This document shows, one piece after another, positions 7,739 to 16,613 of a DNA stretch of 64,000 nt (position 1 is the first letter of the stretch; each line of letters begins with the position of its first letter). Origin of the DNA: Bradyrhizobiaceae bacterium. GTDB taxonomy: Bacteria > Pseudomonadota > Alphaproteobacteria > Rhizobiales > Xanthobacteraceae. A program made the position numbers and the translations under genes. The stretch covers positions 1 to 64,000 of the forward strand of contig CANKHA010000007.1 in NCBI GenBank assembly GCA_947481685.1. The letters run 5' to 3'. Under the pieces are notes generated by a model. That model had not been told where the DNA came from. It saw nothing but the letters and a program-made list of their open reading frames with translations, and did no database searches.

Positions 7739-9307
7739 TTATTTGAAAATCCGGGGCATTTGGCCGGGCTGCGGGTCCGGCTCGGGTTCCGCCTCCGGCC
7801 CGGGATCGTCCGGCGCATGCACCAGCGGGATGACGGCCTCCACCTTTGGCTTGCGCGGCCGCTTTTCGGGCTCGCTTTTCGGTGCAGGGGCAACGCGTTC
7901 CGTGACCGGTGCAGCAGGCCGGATTTCCATGGGCGCCGCCGGTACCACGGGGCCGGGCGGCGGCGCGGCTTCGATCATCGAGGCCTGGACGCGGTCGCCG
8001 GCACGCGTTTCCACCACCGGAGCCGCAAGCTCTTCCAGCGGCACGCGCCACTGGAATGCATCGAGCCGGCCGCTCACCGGCGACACCGGTAGCCACCGAT
8101 CCGACACAACGCCATCCGCGGTCCAGGCCGGATCGCGCGCCGCATGCACCGCCCGCGCCATCCATTCGCGCGCGCGGCCGTTGTCGCCGTGTTCGGTTTC
8201 TTCGATTTCCGCCATCAGCAGCGTCACACGCTGGGTCGGGTTGGTGAGAAGCGGCGCGAGCGCGGTGCGCGCGACGCTAAATTCGCGGGCATCAAGCGCG
8301 GCGCGCGCCACCACCAGTGCGCTTTCGACATGCCCGGGCGCTTTCTTCGCCAGCGACTGCGCGCGCGTCAGCCGGTCGCGGGCGGAATCGCCAAACCGCA
8401 GATGCGTGTAAGCGTCGGCCAGGTCGGGATGCGGATTGGCCTTCCAGGCTTTCTCCACCACCCGTCCGGCATGGCGCAGGTTGCCTGCTTCCGCCTGAAG
8501 CCGCCCGCCCAACGCAGCAGCGGGAATGAGCGTGGGCTCAAGCTTCAGCGCTTCCTGCACCAGATTGTTCGCCGTATCGCGATCGGTTTCCTCGATGCCT
8601 AGCGCACGCGCGGTCAGCAGCACGGCGCGCTGGCGGCGCCAGGTTGGACGATCCACCAAACCGCTGCGCATATTTTTGTCGAGCGCCGCCAGCGCGCCGG
8701 CCCAGTCGCCGGACGCACAGCGGAATTCCAATACGGCTTGTCCAGCCCAACCCGGCGACGGCGCAATCTTCGCCGCTTCTTCGGCGTAAGCGCGGGCCGA
8801 CGGCATGTCGTCGCGGCGTTGCGCTTCCACGAACAGGCCGCGCAGGCCAAGTAGTTTGGTGTCATCGCGGCGCGCCATTTCGGTGAAGGCATGTTCCGCC
8901 GCCTTGCGGTCGCCGGACAATTGCGCGGTCTGCGCACTCAGCAGCAATGCCAGCGGCTCGCCGGGCGCAAGCTTGCGCGCATCGCGTGCGTATTTGCGCG
9001 CGGCATGAGCGTCGCCGCTGCCGATCGCGATCAATCCGCGAGAGATCGCCTGATACCCCTTGGCGCCGCGCCGGGAGCGCAGGAACAGCGCGAACAGATC
9101 GGGCGCGCGCACGATCGTGCGCAACACCGACCACAGAAAGATGAGCAACGCCGTGACCATAGCGACGGCAAAGATCGCAACCATCACCGAGGTCTCGATG
9201 CGCAAGCCCATCCACAGCACGGTGATCTCGCCGGGGCGGTCGGCAAGCCAGGCAATCCCAAGCGCGAGGACGCCAACGGCGAGAAGAAAAATAATGATGC
9301 GGATCAT
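7739..9307 (-). CDS. hemY: HemY-type TPR membrane protein
   Basis: The 522-residue protein starts with two membrane helices (about 2-22 and 40-62) around LADRPGEITVLWMG, the hallmark of the HemY N-terminal domain, then a TPR-like helical region (about 90-400), and ends in a proline-rich tail. This is the COG3071 HemY family found at the end of hemCD operons, not protoporphyrinogen oxidase. Its role is unsettled; it is thought to organise late tetrapyrrole enzymes at the inner membrane. An in-frame start 16 codons upstream is possible, but ATG at 9307 places the first helix right after the start. The gene follows the mitofilin-like gene by 13 bases in the hemC operon. Confidence 0.85.
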   Translation of the reverse strand: MIRIIIFLLAVGVLALGIAWLADRPGEITVLWMGLRIETSVMVAIFAVAMVTALLIFLWSVLRTIVRAPDLFALFLRSRRGAKGYQAISRGLIAIGSGDAHAARKYARDARKLAPGEPLALLLSAQTAQLSGDRKAAEHAFTEMARRDDTKLLGLRGLFVEAQRRDDMPSARAYAEEAAKIAPSPGWAGQAVLEFRCASGDWAGALAALDKNMRSGLVDRPTWRRQRAVLLTARALGIEETDRDTANNLVQEALKLEPTLIPAAALGGRLQAEAGNLRHAGRVVEKAWKANPHPDLADAYTHLRFGDSARDRLTRAQSLAKKAPGHVESALVVARAALDAREFSVARTALAPLLTNPTQRVTLLMAEIEETEHGDNGRAREWMARAVHAARDPAWTADGVVSDRWLPVSPVSGRLDAFQWRVPLEELAAPVVETRAGDRVQASMIEAAPPPGPVVPAAPMEIRPAAPVTERVAPAPKSEPEKRPRKPKVEAVIPLVHAPDDPGPEAEPEPDPQPGQMPRIFK

Positions 9308-9320
9308 CGCGCGCGCGGCC

Positions 9321-10598
9321 TCATGGTGATGTCTTGCCAAGCGCCGCGAGCGCATCGGTCACCACGCGGCGGCCCGCCACGATGGCCGCGTTGCGCGCGT
9401 CTGCTTTCTTGATCCAGTCTTCCGCCGGAGCGCGCACATCGGCAGGCAAGGCTTTCAGTTCGGCCGATGCGCCCGCAAGATCGCCACGCGATGCTTTGCC
9501 TTGCGCCCGGCTGATCACAGCGGCGGGTTCGTCGCCCGGCACTTCATCGATGGGACGGATGCGCACCAGCTTTTCTGCGTTGGCCTGCAACCGGTCGAGG
9601 AAGCCGCCGGCGGGCGCGGGCGCAACAACAGCCTTCAGCATCGTTGGCGCAAGACCGGACAATTGCCGCGCCAGAACGGCGGCACTTGGTAAGCCGCTTG
9701 CGGCGAACGGCTCAAGCGCCGCGAGCATTTGAGGATTGGCAGTCACTGCTTTCACAGCAGATAATTCCGCGGCAAAAGGATCGCCGCGCTCGACGGCGGC
9801 TTGCAATGCCTGCGCCGCTACCGCCGCACGCAATGGCTTGTCGCCGGCCGCCGCCAGATTTTTTACGGTGTCTTCGTTCAGCACCTTCGATGCCTGTTCC
9901 AGCGCAGCAAGGCGACTGTTCAGTGCATCGACATTACTGCGGTCTGTCGCGGCACGCGCCGCTTCCTGCGCTGCGTCGGCACGGCCGCGCGCTTCGCGAA
10001 TGGCTGTCGCATTGTCTTCAACGCGGCGCGTGAGATCGGCGATCGCATCGCGCAATGGCTTGATCGCTTCATCCAACCCGGCAGCCGATGTGTTGCGTGG
10101 CGCTGCCTCCAGCCGTCCCAGCCGCCCGGTGAGATCTTCGATCATGCGCGCATCGGGATTGGGCTGCGCCGGACGGCTCGACATCTCGCGCAGCCGCGCT
10201 TCCATCGACGCCAGACGCTGACCGGATCCGCTGTCGTCGTTGCCGGAAAACATCCCGCCGAGCCACACCACGACAAAAATGACGATCGCAACCAGAGCGC
10301 CCGCAAGGCCCGCTTCAACCACGGGCCGACCGATGAACGAGCGCCACGCCGGATCGTGGGGAGGCGTAGGCGGCGGTTCGGGCGGAAGTTCGGAATCCGC
10401 ACCGGTGTCGTAGGATGGCGGCGGTTCGGTCGAATATTCCGGCGGAACGGGGTTGTCCGAAACCGGTGTGCCGGTTTCCGCAGCGGCGGGCTGCTCGACC
10501 GCGACTTCCGTGGCTTTCAGCTCGATGGTGGGCGCCCTTCGGCGCACCCGTGGCATTTGTACCGTTGCGGACGGGGGATCTTCGTTCTCATCCGCCAT
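9321..10598 (-). CDS. Mitofilin/COG4223-family membrane protein in the hem operon
   Basis: The 425-residue protein has a proline-rich cytosolic N-terminus (about 45-82), one membrane helix (about 95-118) and a long alanine- and arginine-rich coiled coil (about 125-270) before a helical C-terminal domain. This layout matches alphaproteobacterial mitofilin-like proteins, relatives of mitochondrial Mic60, which shape cristae and intracytoplasmic membranes. Placement between hemD and hemY is typical of the class. The start at 10598 (MADENEDPP) is chosen because upstream codons run through the intergenic region and into hemD. Function here is inferred from family and position. Confidence 0.8.
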   Translation of the reverse strand: MADENEDPPSATVQMPRVRRRAPTIELKATEVAVEQPAAAETGTPVSDNPVPPEYSTEPPPSYDTGADSELPPEPPPTPPHDPAWRSFIGRPVVEAGLAGALVAIVIFVVVWLGGMFSGNDDSGSGQRLASMEARLREMSSRPAQPNPDARMIEDLTGRLGRLEAAPRNTSAAGLDEAIKPLRDAIADLTRRVEDNATAIREARGRADAAQEAARAATDRSNVDALNSRLAALEQASKVLNEDTVKNLAAAGDKPLRAAVAAQALQAAVERGDPFAAELSAVKAVTANPQMLAALEPFAASGLPSAAVLARQLSGLAPTMLKAVVAPAPAGGFLDRLQANAEKLVRIRPIDEVPGDEPAAVISRAQGKASRGDLAGASAELKALPADVRAPAEDWIKKADARNAAIVAGRRVVTDALAALGKTSP

Positions 10599-10689
10599 AA
10601 CCAGAGCTCCTGTCGCGTCCCTCTGTCGCGTCCCTTGCCGCGATTCCCGAGGCCCGGGCATACTGCGGTCGCGGCAAGGCCGCAACGTG

Positions 10690-11406
10690 TCAACGCGCCG
10701 TACCGATAAGCTCCAGCAGCGACGTTTCGTTCGGCCGTTCCGAGACGCGGACCGTGGTGGCCCCGGCCTGCAACAGCGGCCGGGCAACCTGCGCGGACAG
10801 GCAATAATGAAAGGGTGCAAGCGCCCTGTCGAGCAGCCCGACGCCGGCCGCGCAGCCCAAATAGGCCTCGACCGTGCGCCGGGAAAAATAGAGCACGCCA
10901 TCGATTTCGCCAGCGGCCAGGGCATGGCGCGTGGCGGCGGGAAATTCCGTCGCCTTTACCGCGCGATAGATGACGACTGTTTTCATCGCAATGCCGTGCT
11001 CGGCGAGGCTGGCGGCCAGATCGGCAGCCCGGTCCTCGCCCGCGAAATAAAGCAGCCGCCGGTCACGCGCTCTGAACCGAGCGGTCAGCAGCCGCGCCAG
11101 TTCAACGGCGTCACCTTCGGCCGACGTGACATCCCGGAAACCGGCCGCGCGCGCAGCCTCCGCGCTCTGCGCACCGACGGTGAAAATCGGGCGCTGCACG
11201 AGTTCCGCGATACGCGGGTGGCTCGCGACCGCGCGGCAGGAATTGGCGCTGGTGATCACCAATGCGTCCCACGGCCCCGGGCCAAGATCCGCGGGGACGC
11301 TCTCGATTTTGAGCATTGGCACGATAGCCACGTGATGGCCGCGCGCGCGCAAAGCAGCGGCGGTGCGTTGCGCGTCAGGGTCGGGGCGAGTGAGGAGCAG
11401 GCGCAT
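10690..11406 (-). CDS. hemD: Uroporphyrinogen-III synthase
   Basis: The 238-residue protein begins MRLLLTRPDPDAQRTAAAL, typical of HemD, and has the conserved ITSANSCRAV and FTVGAQSAEAARAAGF segments of the two-domain fold, then YFSRRTVEAY in the second domain. It closes linear hydroxymethylbilane into uroporphyrinogen III with inversion of ring D. It lies three bases after hemC, so the two are almost certainly cotranscribed and act consecutively. Length is normal for the family. Confidence 0.92.
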   Translation of the reverse strand: MRLLLTRPDPDAQRTAAALRARGHHVAIVPMLKIESVPADLGPGPWDALVITSANSCRAVASHPRIAELVQRPIFTVGAQSAEAARAAGFRDVTSAEGDAVELARLLTARFRARDRRLLYFAGEDRAADLAASLAEHGIAMKTVVIYRAVKATEFPAATRHALAAGEIDGVLYFSRRTVEAYLGCAAGVGLLDRALAPFHYCLSAQVARPLLQAGATTVRVSERPNETSLLELIGTAR

Positions 11407-11409
11407 GAT

Positions 11410-12348
11410 TCAACTCAGAAAGAAATCCGGGCCGCCCCGGCTTTTCAGCTCCTGCCCCGCATCGGTACCGATCGCCGCGGCATCGCGCCAATCCCCGGTG
11501 CGAGACGTCTCGAAACACTGGCTGCCATCCGGTTTCAGAATCATGCCGCGGAAACTCAGCGTTTCCCCGCCGATGATGGCATGGCCCGCGATCGGTGCGC
11601 GGCACGAACCGTCGAGCACCGCGAGAAAGGCGCGCTCACAGCGCAACGCCGCAGCGGTCGGCGCGTGATCGATGGATGAGAGCAGTGTATTGGTCCTGGT
11701 GTCGTTCTCGCGCGTCTCCATTGCGATGGCGCCCTGCCCCACCGCGGGGAGAAATTCTTCCGGCGTCATGATGGTGGCGATTGCGTCGGTAAGGTTGAGC
11801 CGCTTCAATCCGGCCAAAGCCAGAATGGTCGCATCGGCGACACCTTCGCTCATTTTGCGCAGCCGCGTTTCGACATTGCCACGAAAATTGATCACCTTCA
11901 GATCCGGACGCATGCGCCTGACGAGCGCCTCGCGGCGTGGCGACGCGGTGCCGACGGTCGCGCCGCGCGGCAAATCCTGCAAAGTCTTCGCTTTCGGGCT
12001 GATCAGGACATCGCGGGAATCCTCGCGCGGCAGATAGGCCGACAGCATGAGGCCGGGAGGCAGGAATGTCGGGACATCCTTGGACGAATGCACCGCGAGG
12101 TCGATCTTGCCCGCGAGCAGAGCGTCCTCGATTTCCTTGGTGAAAAGACCTTTGCCGCCCGCCTCTGCCAGTGGCCGGTCCTGGATCATGTCGCCGGAGG
12201 TACGGATGACGTCGATGGTGATGCGCGTGGGATCGACGCCATGGGCTGCCGCGAGCTGATCGCGCACCGCCCGCGTCTGAAAAAGCGCAAGCGGACTGCC
12301 GCGCGACCCTATGCGCAGGAATGCCGGCTCGACCGAGGATTGCGCCAT
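11410..12348 (-). CDS. hemC: Hydroxymethylbilane synthase (porphobilinogen deaminase)
   Basis: The 312-residue protein opens with LRIGSRGSPLALFQTRAV and contains the dipyrromethane-cofactor cysteine C249 in VLDGSCRAPIAGHA. Substrate-binding segments HSSKDVPTFLPPG and RGNVETRLRKM are present. It polymerises four porphobilinogens into hydroxymethylbilane. The ATG at 12348 gives the usual family length; a start at 12411 would add 21 residues. It is the first gene of the hemC-hemD-mitofilin-hemY operon and diverges from tsaD across a 121-base gap that must carry both promoters. Confidence 0.95.
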   Translation of the reverse strand: MAQSSVEPAFLRIGSRGSPLALFQTRAVRDQLAAAHGVDPTRITIDVIRTSGDMIQDRPLAEAGGKGLFTKEIEDALLAGKIDLAVHSSKDVPTFLPPGLMLSAYLPREDSRDVLISPKAKTLQDLPRGATVGTASPRREALVRRMRPDLKVINFRGNVETRLRKMSEGVADATILALAGLKRLNLTDAIATIMTPEEFLPAVGQGAIAMETRENDTRTNTLLSSIDHAPTAAALRCERAFLAVLDGSCRAPIAGHAIIGGETLSFRGMILKPDGSQCFETSRTGDWRDAAAIGTDAGQELKSRGGPDFFLS

Positions 12349-12469
12349 ATAACCCTGCAATGCTACGCCGGTCTCAATGGGTGGGGCCGGCCCCGGCGCG
12401 ATCATAGGCACTGCATCGGAAATGGAAAGCAGGCAGGCATCCTAACAGGTGTCGGCCTGAAAAAGCGGG

Positions 12470-13531
12470 ATGATAGTTCTCGGCATCGAGACGACCTGCG
12501 ATGAGACGGCGGCGGCGCTGGTCGAGCGCTTCGACGACGGGCGCGGCCGAATCCTGTCCAACATCGTGCTCTCGCAAACTGAAGAACACGCCGCTTTCGG
12601 CGGGGTCGTGCCGGAAATCGCCGCACGCGCTCATGTCGAGGCGCTCGACGGCATTATCGCTGCTGCGATGAAACAGGCCGGCGTGACCTTCAAATCCATC
12701 GACGCTGTCGCTGCAGCAGCCGGCCCGGGTTTGATCGGCGGTGTGATGGTCGGGCTCACCACCGCCAAAGCGATTTCGATGGTTTCCGAAAAGCCGCTGA
12801 TCGGCATCAACCATCTGGAAGCGCATGCGCTCACGGCGCGGCTGCTCAATCCGACGCCGTTTCCCTATATTTTGTTTCTGGCGTCAGGCGGGCATACGCA
12901 GATCGTCGCGGTGCGCGGCGTCGGCGACTATGTGCGGCTTGGCACCACGGTCGATGACGCCATCGGCGAGGCATTCGACAAGACCGCGAAGCTGCTGGGC
13001 CTCGGTTATCCCGGCGGCCCACAGGTGGAGCAGGAAGCGCTGCAAGGCAATGCCGCGCGTTTCCGCCTGCCGCGTCCGATGCAGGGACGGAAAGAGCCGG
13101 ATTTCTCCCTCTCGGGATTGAAAACCGCGTTGCGGCTGGAAGCGGAACGCATTGCGCCGCTCAACAACCAGGACGTGGCGGATCTTTGCGCATCCTTCCA
13201 GCAGGCCGTCGGAGACGTGGTCATCGATCGCCTGCGCGCCGGGATGCGCGTATTCCGGGAGCGTTACGGCGCACCTACAGCCTTGGTGACTGCGGGCGGC
13301 GTCGCGGCCAATCAATCGATCCGCAAGGTGCTCAACCGCGTTGCTTTCGAAGCGGGGACCGTGCTGGTCGCGCCGCCGATGGAATTATGCACCGACAATG
13401 GCGCGATGATCGCATGGGCCGGCTGTGAGCGGCTGGTGCTTGGACTCATCGACACGCTCGACGTGAATGCGCGTGCGCGCTGGCCGCTTGATGAAGTCAC
13501 CGGCGTACAGCCCACGAACGCCCGCAGCTGA
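12470..13531 (+). CDS. tsaD: tRNA N6-threonylcarbamoyladenosine transferase TsaD
   Basis: The 353-residue ASKHA-fold protein begins [19 protein letters not shown]. The metal-binding histidines H115 and H119 sit in GINHLEAHA, and the nucleotide-binding signatures [25 protein letters not shown] and [12 protein letters not shown] are intact. With TsaB and TsaE it transfers threonylcarbamoyl to A37 of ANN-decoding tRNAs. Neither partner gene is in the window. It heads a tight plus-strand run with gpsA (11 bases apart), as in many alphaproteobacteria. Confidence 0.96.
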   Translation: MIVLGIETTCDETAAALVERFDDGRGRILSNIVLSQTEEHAAFGGVVPEIAARAHVEALDGIIAAAMKQAGVTFKSIDAVAAAAGPGLIGGVMVGLTTAKAISMVSEKPLIGINHLEAHALTARLLNPTPFPYILFLASGGHTQIVAVRGVGDYVRLGTTVDDAIGEAFDKTAKLLGLGYPGGPQVEQEALQGNAARFRLPRPMQGRKEPDFSLSGLKTALRLEAERIAPLNNQDVADLCASFQQAVGDVVIDRLRAGMRVFRERYGAPTALVTAGGVAANQSIRKVLNRVAFEAGTVLVAPPMELCTDNGAMIAWAGCERLVLGLIDTLDVNARARWPLDEVTGVQPTNARS

Positions 13532-13542
13532 ACGGAGCCGGA

Positions 13543-14520
13543 ATGTCGATCGATCGTGTCTCGGTTTTAGGTGCGGGCGCCTGGGGAACGGCACTGGCCA
13601 ATCTCGCCGCACAGGCGGGGCACTCGGTCACGCTATGGTCGCGCGATGCCGACCGCGCCGCATTGATGGAAAAAAGCCGCGAGAACCCGCGCCTGCCCGG
13701 CGCGCGGCTGGACGATCGGGTCGAAGTGACCTCGGTGCTTGCCGATGCGACCGATGCGGATGCCATCCTGCTGGTGGTGCCTGCGCAATCCCTGCGCGCG
13801 GTTGCCGAGGCATTGCGCAACGTCAAAGACACGCCGGTAATCGCCTGCGCCAAGGGCATCGAACACGGCACCCACAAATTCATGACCGAGGTCATTGCCG
13901 AAGTAGCGCCACACGTTACGCCCGCCATCCTGTCCGGCCCGAGCTTTGCGGCCGATGTGGCGCGCGGGCTGCCAACTGCGGTGACGCTTGCAGCGAGCGA
14001 TGAAAGCCTCGCCGAGATGCTGGCGCGGACGCTCAGCACGCCGACGTTCCGTCTCTATCATTCCACCGACATCCGTGGTGTCGAGATCGGCGGCGCGGCC
14101 AAGAACGTGCTCGCCATTGCCGCCGGCATCGTGGTCGGACGCGGATTGGGTGCGAGTGCCGCCGCAGCGCTGACGACGCGCGGTTTTGCCGAGCTCTCGC
14201 GCTTCGGGCGTGCGCTTGGCGCGAAGCAAGAGACCCTGACAGGACTTTCCGGACTCGGCGATCTCATCCTGACCTGTTCCAGCCCGCAATCGCGCAATTT
14301 CGCGCTCGGTATCGCGCTCGGGCAAGGCAACGCGGATACATTGAACGGCGGCAAATTGGCAGAAGGCGCTGCGACCGCACCGGTGCTGGTGGAGATGGCG
14401 GAACAGCACGGCATCGACATGCCGATCGCCACCGCGGTCGCTCATGTGCTTGATAGCGCTTTGACGATCGACGAAGCAGCGGAATCTTTGCTCACGCGCC
14501 CTTTGCGGGCGGAGCACTGA
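13543..14520 (+). CDS. gpsA: NAD(P)-dependent glycerol-3-phosphate dehydrogenase
   Basis: The 325-residue enzyme has the Rossmann motif [10 protein letters not shown] at residues 10-19. Catalytic-site lysines are at K104 (ACAKGIE) and K187 ([14 protein letters not shown]), with [10 protein letters not shown] and [12 protein letters not shown] between and after them. It reduces dihydroxyacetone phosphate to sn-glycerol 3-phosphate for phospholipid synthesis. It starts 11 bases after tsaD and ends one base before the next gene, so the run is an operon. Confidence 0.95.
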   Translation: MSIDRVSVLGAGAWGTALANLAAQAGHSVTLWSRDADRAALMEKSRENPRLPGARLDDRVEVTSVLADATDADAILLVVPAQSLRAVAEALRNVKDTPVIACAKGIEHGTHKFMTEVIAEVAPHVTPAILSGPSFAADVARGLPTAVTLAASDESLAEMLARTLSTPTFRLYHSTDIRGVEIGGAAKNVLAIAAGIVVGRGLGASAAAALTTRGFAELSRFGRALGAKQETLTGLSGLGDLILTCSSPQSRNFALGIALGQGNADTLNGGKLAEGAATAPVLVEMAEQHGIDMPIATAVAHVLDSALTIDEAAESLLTRPLRAEH

Positions 14521-14521
14521 C

Positions 14522-15070
14522 ATGTTCTTGGCGCGTCGGCTTCTGATCGTTGCCGGAGCGACAGCAATCGTCGCATTTCTCGGCTTGATCGGCTGGGACT
14601 TCTTTCAACTGAACCGTCACATTCCAGCTCAGCTCACACCGGCCACCCGTGCAACATCTGTCGTTGTAGATAAGAAAAACAGGCGGATGACTCTGCTTAA
14701 GGATGGCGAAGTCATGAAGACCTATGCAATTTCCCTCGGAGGCGATCCGGTGGGACCGAAGCATCAGGAAGGCGACGGCCGGACACCGGAAGGTGCATAT
14801 AAAATCGACTTCAAGAATGAGCGGAGCCGTTTTCATCTGGCGCTGCGCATTTCCTACCCCGGGCCTGCCGACCGCGATCAGGCACATCAGCGTGGCATTT
14901 CACCCGGCAGCGATATTATGATCCATGGCCTGCCGAATGGCCTCGGCTGGCTTCGGAGCCTGCATCTCCGGCGCGACTGGACGGACGGGTGCGTTGCCGT
15001 GACAAATACCGAGATTGAGGAAATCTGGGCGATGATCGATGTCGGCACTCCGGTGGACATCAGGCCCTGA
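14522..15070 (+). CDS. L,D-transpeptidase (YkuD) family protein, membrane-anchored
   Basis: The 182-residue protein has an N-terminal membrane anchor or signal (about 5-25) and a YkuD domain. Catalytic H135 lies in MIHGLPNG and C157 in DWTDGCVAVTN. The EGDGRTPEGAYKI segment is typical of the YafK/ErfK-like branch. Such enzymes act in the periplasm on peptidoglycan, forming 3-3 crosslinks or attaching lipoproteins. Its start overlaps closely with gpsA (one base between). It is one of three YkuD proteins in the window. Confidence 0.85.
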   Translation: MFLARRLLIVAGATAIVAFLGLIGWDFFQLNRHIPAQLTPATRATSVVVDKKNRRMTLLKDGEVMKTYAISLGGDPVGPKHQEGDGRTPEGAYKIDFKNERSRFHLALRISYPGPADRDQAHQRGISPGSDIMIHGLPNGLGWLRSLHLRRDWTDGCVAVTNTEIEEIWAMIDVGTPVDIRP

Positions 15071-15082
15071 AGGAGACCCGCG

Positions 15083-15496
15083 ATGGCTTACTGGCTTCTG
15101 AAGACCGAGCCCGATGACTATTCTTGGGACGACCTGAAGAAAAAGGGCGCCAAGGGCGATGCCTGGACCGGCGTGCGCAATTTCACCGCACGCAATCATA
15201 TGAAAGCGATGAAAAAAGGCGATCAGGTTTTCATCTATCACACCGGCGATGAGAAGCAGGTCATGGGCATCGCCGAGGTGGTGAAGGAAAGCTATCCCGA
15301 TCCCACCGACGAGAAGGGTGCTTTCGTTGCGATTGACGTGGAGATGGTGAAGCCCATGCCGAAGCCAGTGACACTGGCGGCGGTAAAAGCGGAAAAGAAG
15401 CTCGCCGAGACTGCTCTGGTGAAATACGGTCGCTTGTCGGCGCAACCGGTGACCGATGTGGAATGGAAGCTCATCGGCAAGATGGGCGGGCTCTAA
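15083..15496 (+). CDS. EVE-domain protein (thymocyte nuclear protein 1-like)
   Basis: The 137-residue protein starts AYWLLKTEPDDYSWDDL and contains TGVRNFTARNHMKAM and GDQVFIYHTG, the standard EVE-domain sequence. EVE is a PUA-like fold thought to bind modified bases in DNA or RNA. It is a complete single-domain protein of ordinary length, translated 12 bases after the L,D-transpeptidase gene with AAGGAGA upstream. In this bacterial group it usually sits near housekeeping genes as here; the ligand is not known. Confidence 0.88.
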   Translation: MAYWLLKTEPDDYSWDDLKKKGAKGDAWTGVRNFTARNHMKAMKKGDQVFIYHTGDEKQVMGIAEVVKESYPDPTDEKGAFVAIDVEMVKPMPKPVTLAAVKAEKKLAETALVKYGRLSAQPVTDVEWKLIGKMGGL

Positions 15497-15514
15497 GTTT
15501 CAGGGGACGGCGCG

Positions 15515-15946
15515 ATGACGTTTGCAGGAATGAATTATCTCGCGATTCTCGCTGCCGCTGTCGCCGCGTGGTTCTTCGGAGCGATTTATTACACCGTGTT
15601 GTCCAAGCCATGGCTCGCAGCGCTCGGCGTCAGCATGGCGGAGATGAAACGGAGGCAGGAGGGCCGCAGCAAGCTCAAGAGCGCCGCGCCTTTCATCCTG
15701 TCATTCGTCGCGGAAATCGTCATGGCCTGGGTGCTGGCCGGCGTGCTTGGACACCTTGGCCCCGGTCAGGTGACTTTGCGCAATGGTGTGATCTCGGCGT
15801 TGTTCCTGTGGGTGGGCTTTGTGCTCACCACCGTCGCCACCAACAACGCCTATCCCGGGCGCAAGCCGATGCTGACCGTGATCGATACCGGCCATTGGCT
15901 CGGCGTGATGCTGATCATGGGCGCGATCGTTGGCGCTTTCGGCTAG
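15515..15946 (+). CDS. DUF1761-family membrane protein
   Basis: The 143-residue protein has four predicted membrane helices, around 5-25, 55-75, 82-103 and 120-142, with a short basic loop (EMKRRQEGRSKLKS) after the first. This matches small DUF1761 integral membrane proteins of unknown function. It is the last gene of the tsaD-led run and starts 18 bases after the EVE gene. No catalytic residues are evident. Confidence 0.75.
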   Translation: MTFAGMNYLAILAAAVAAWFFGAIYYTVLSKPWLAALGVSMAEMKRRQEGRSKLKSAAPFILSFVAEIVMAWVLAGVLGHLGPGQVTLRNGVISALFLWVGFVLTTVATNNAYPGRKPMLTVIDTGHWLGVMLIMGAIVGAFG

Positions 15947-15960
15947 GGTTAGAGCAACCG

Positions 15961-16456
15961 TCAGAGCTTGTGACCTCGTTTGCGGAGTTCTTCTATCAAG
16001 CTTTTCTTAATGTCTTCCGTGAGCCCCGGAAGAAGTTTCTGGCTAAAGCTTATAACTTCCTGAGTAATTTCTGGCTGCTTTTGCAGTAATTTTGCGCCGG
16101 TCGGTGTTTTGTAAAAAGCCGTTAGTTGCCTAAGTTCGTCGATACTGAAATGGCGCGCATAGATTTGCGCTGTCTCGTTCACAAACGAGTCCGCATAGGA
16201 ATTCATAACACCTGCAACGACCGGAATCGCCTCATCAAAATCTCGCGCCGTGTCCGCGCCCTTGGCGGCCATGGGCTTTAGCCCTTGCATGATCATTGGG
16301 AACATCATCTTCATTTGATCTCCCATTTTACTCGCCGTCGTAAACTCTCTTGCAGCAGCAAGCTGCCTCCGGCGAGGCCGTTTGGGACAAGGCCCTCCCA
16401 GTCGAAAAAATAGAAATCACGAGCAAGCAAACCACCACCCCGAGATGCTTTGGCAT
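15961..16456 (-). pseudogene. DUF2059-family exported protein, split by a frameshift
   Basis: The signal peptide and the mature domain are in different frames. From 16456 the strand reads MPKHLGVVVCLLVISIFSTG and on to SQTASPEA, a clear leader, then runs to a stop at 16328. The DUF2059 domain continues one frame over, reading LAAAREFTTASKMGDQMK and ending at 15961 with EELRKRGHKL. Removing a single base near 16364 would restore one protein of about 164 residues. DUF2059 proteins are periplasmic and poorly characterised. Whether this is a real mutation or a sequence error cannot be decided here. Confidence 0.75.
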
Positions 16457-16613
16457 GGAACCGTCCCCTTCCACGTGTGATGCTGAGTATACGCCTTTTG
16501 GCGCAGCCAAAACGGGCGCTGCGCGTCTTGTCCATCCGCCACGGACCGTCGCATAATAAAGGCTTGGCAATAACGTCCGCGCGGACAAACCGCGCGTCCG
16601 GGGAGGCAGTGCG

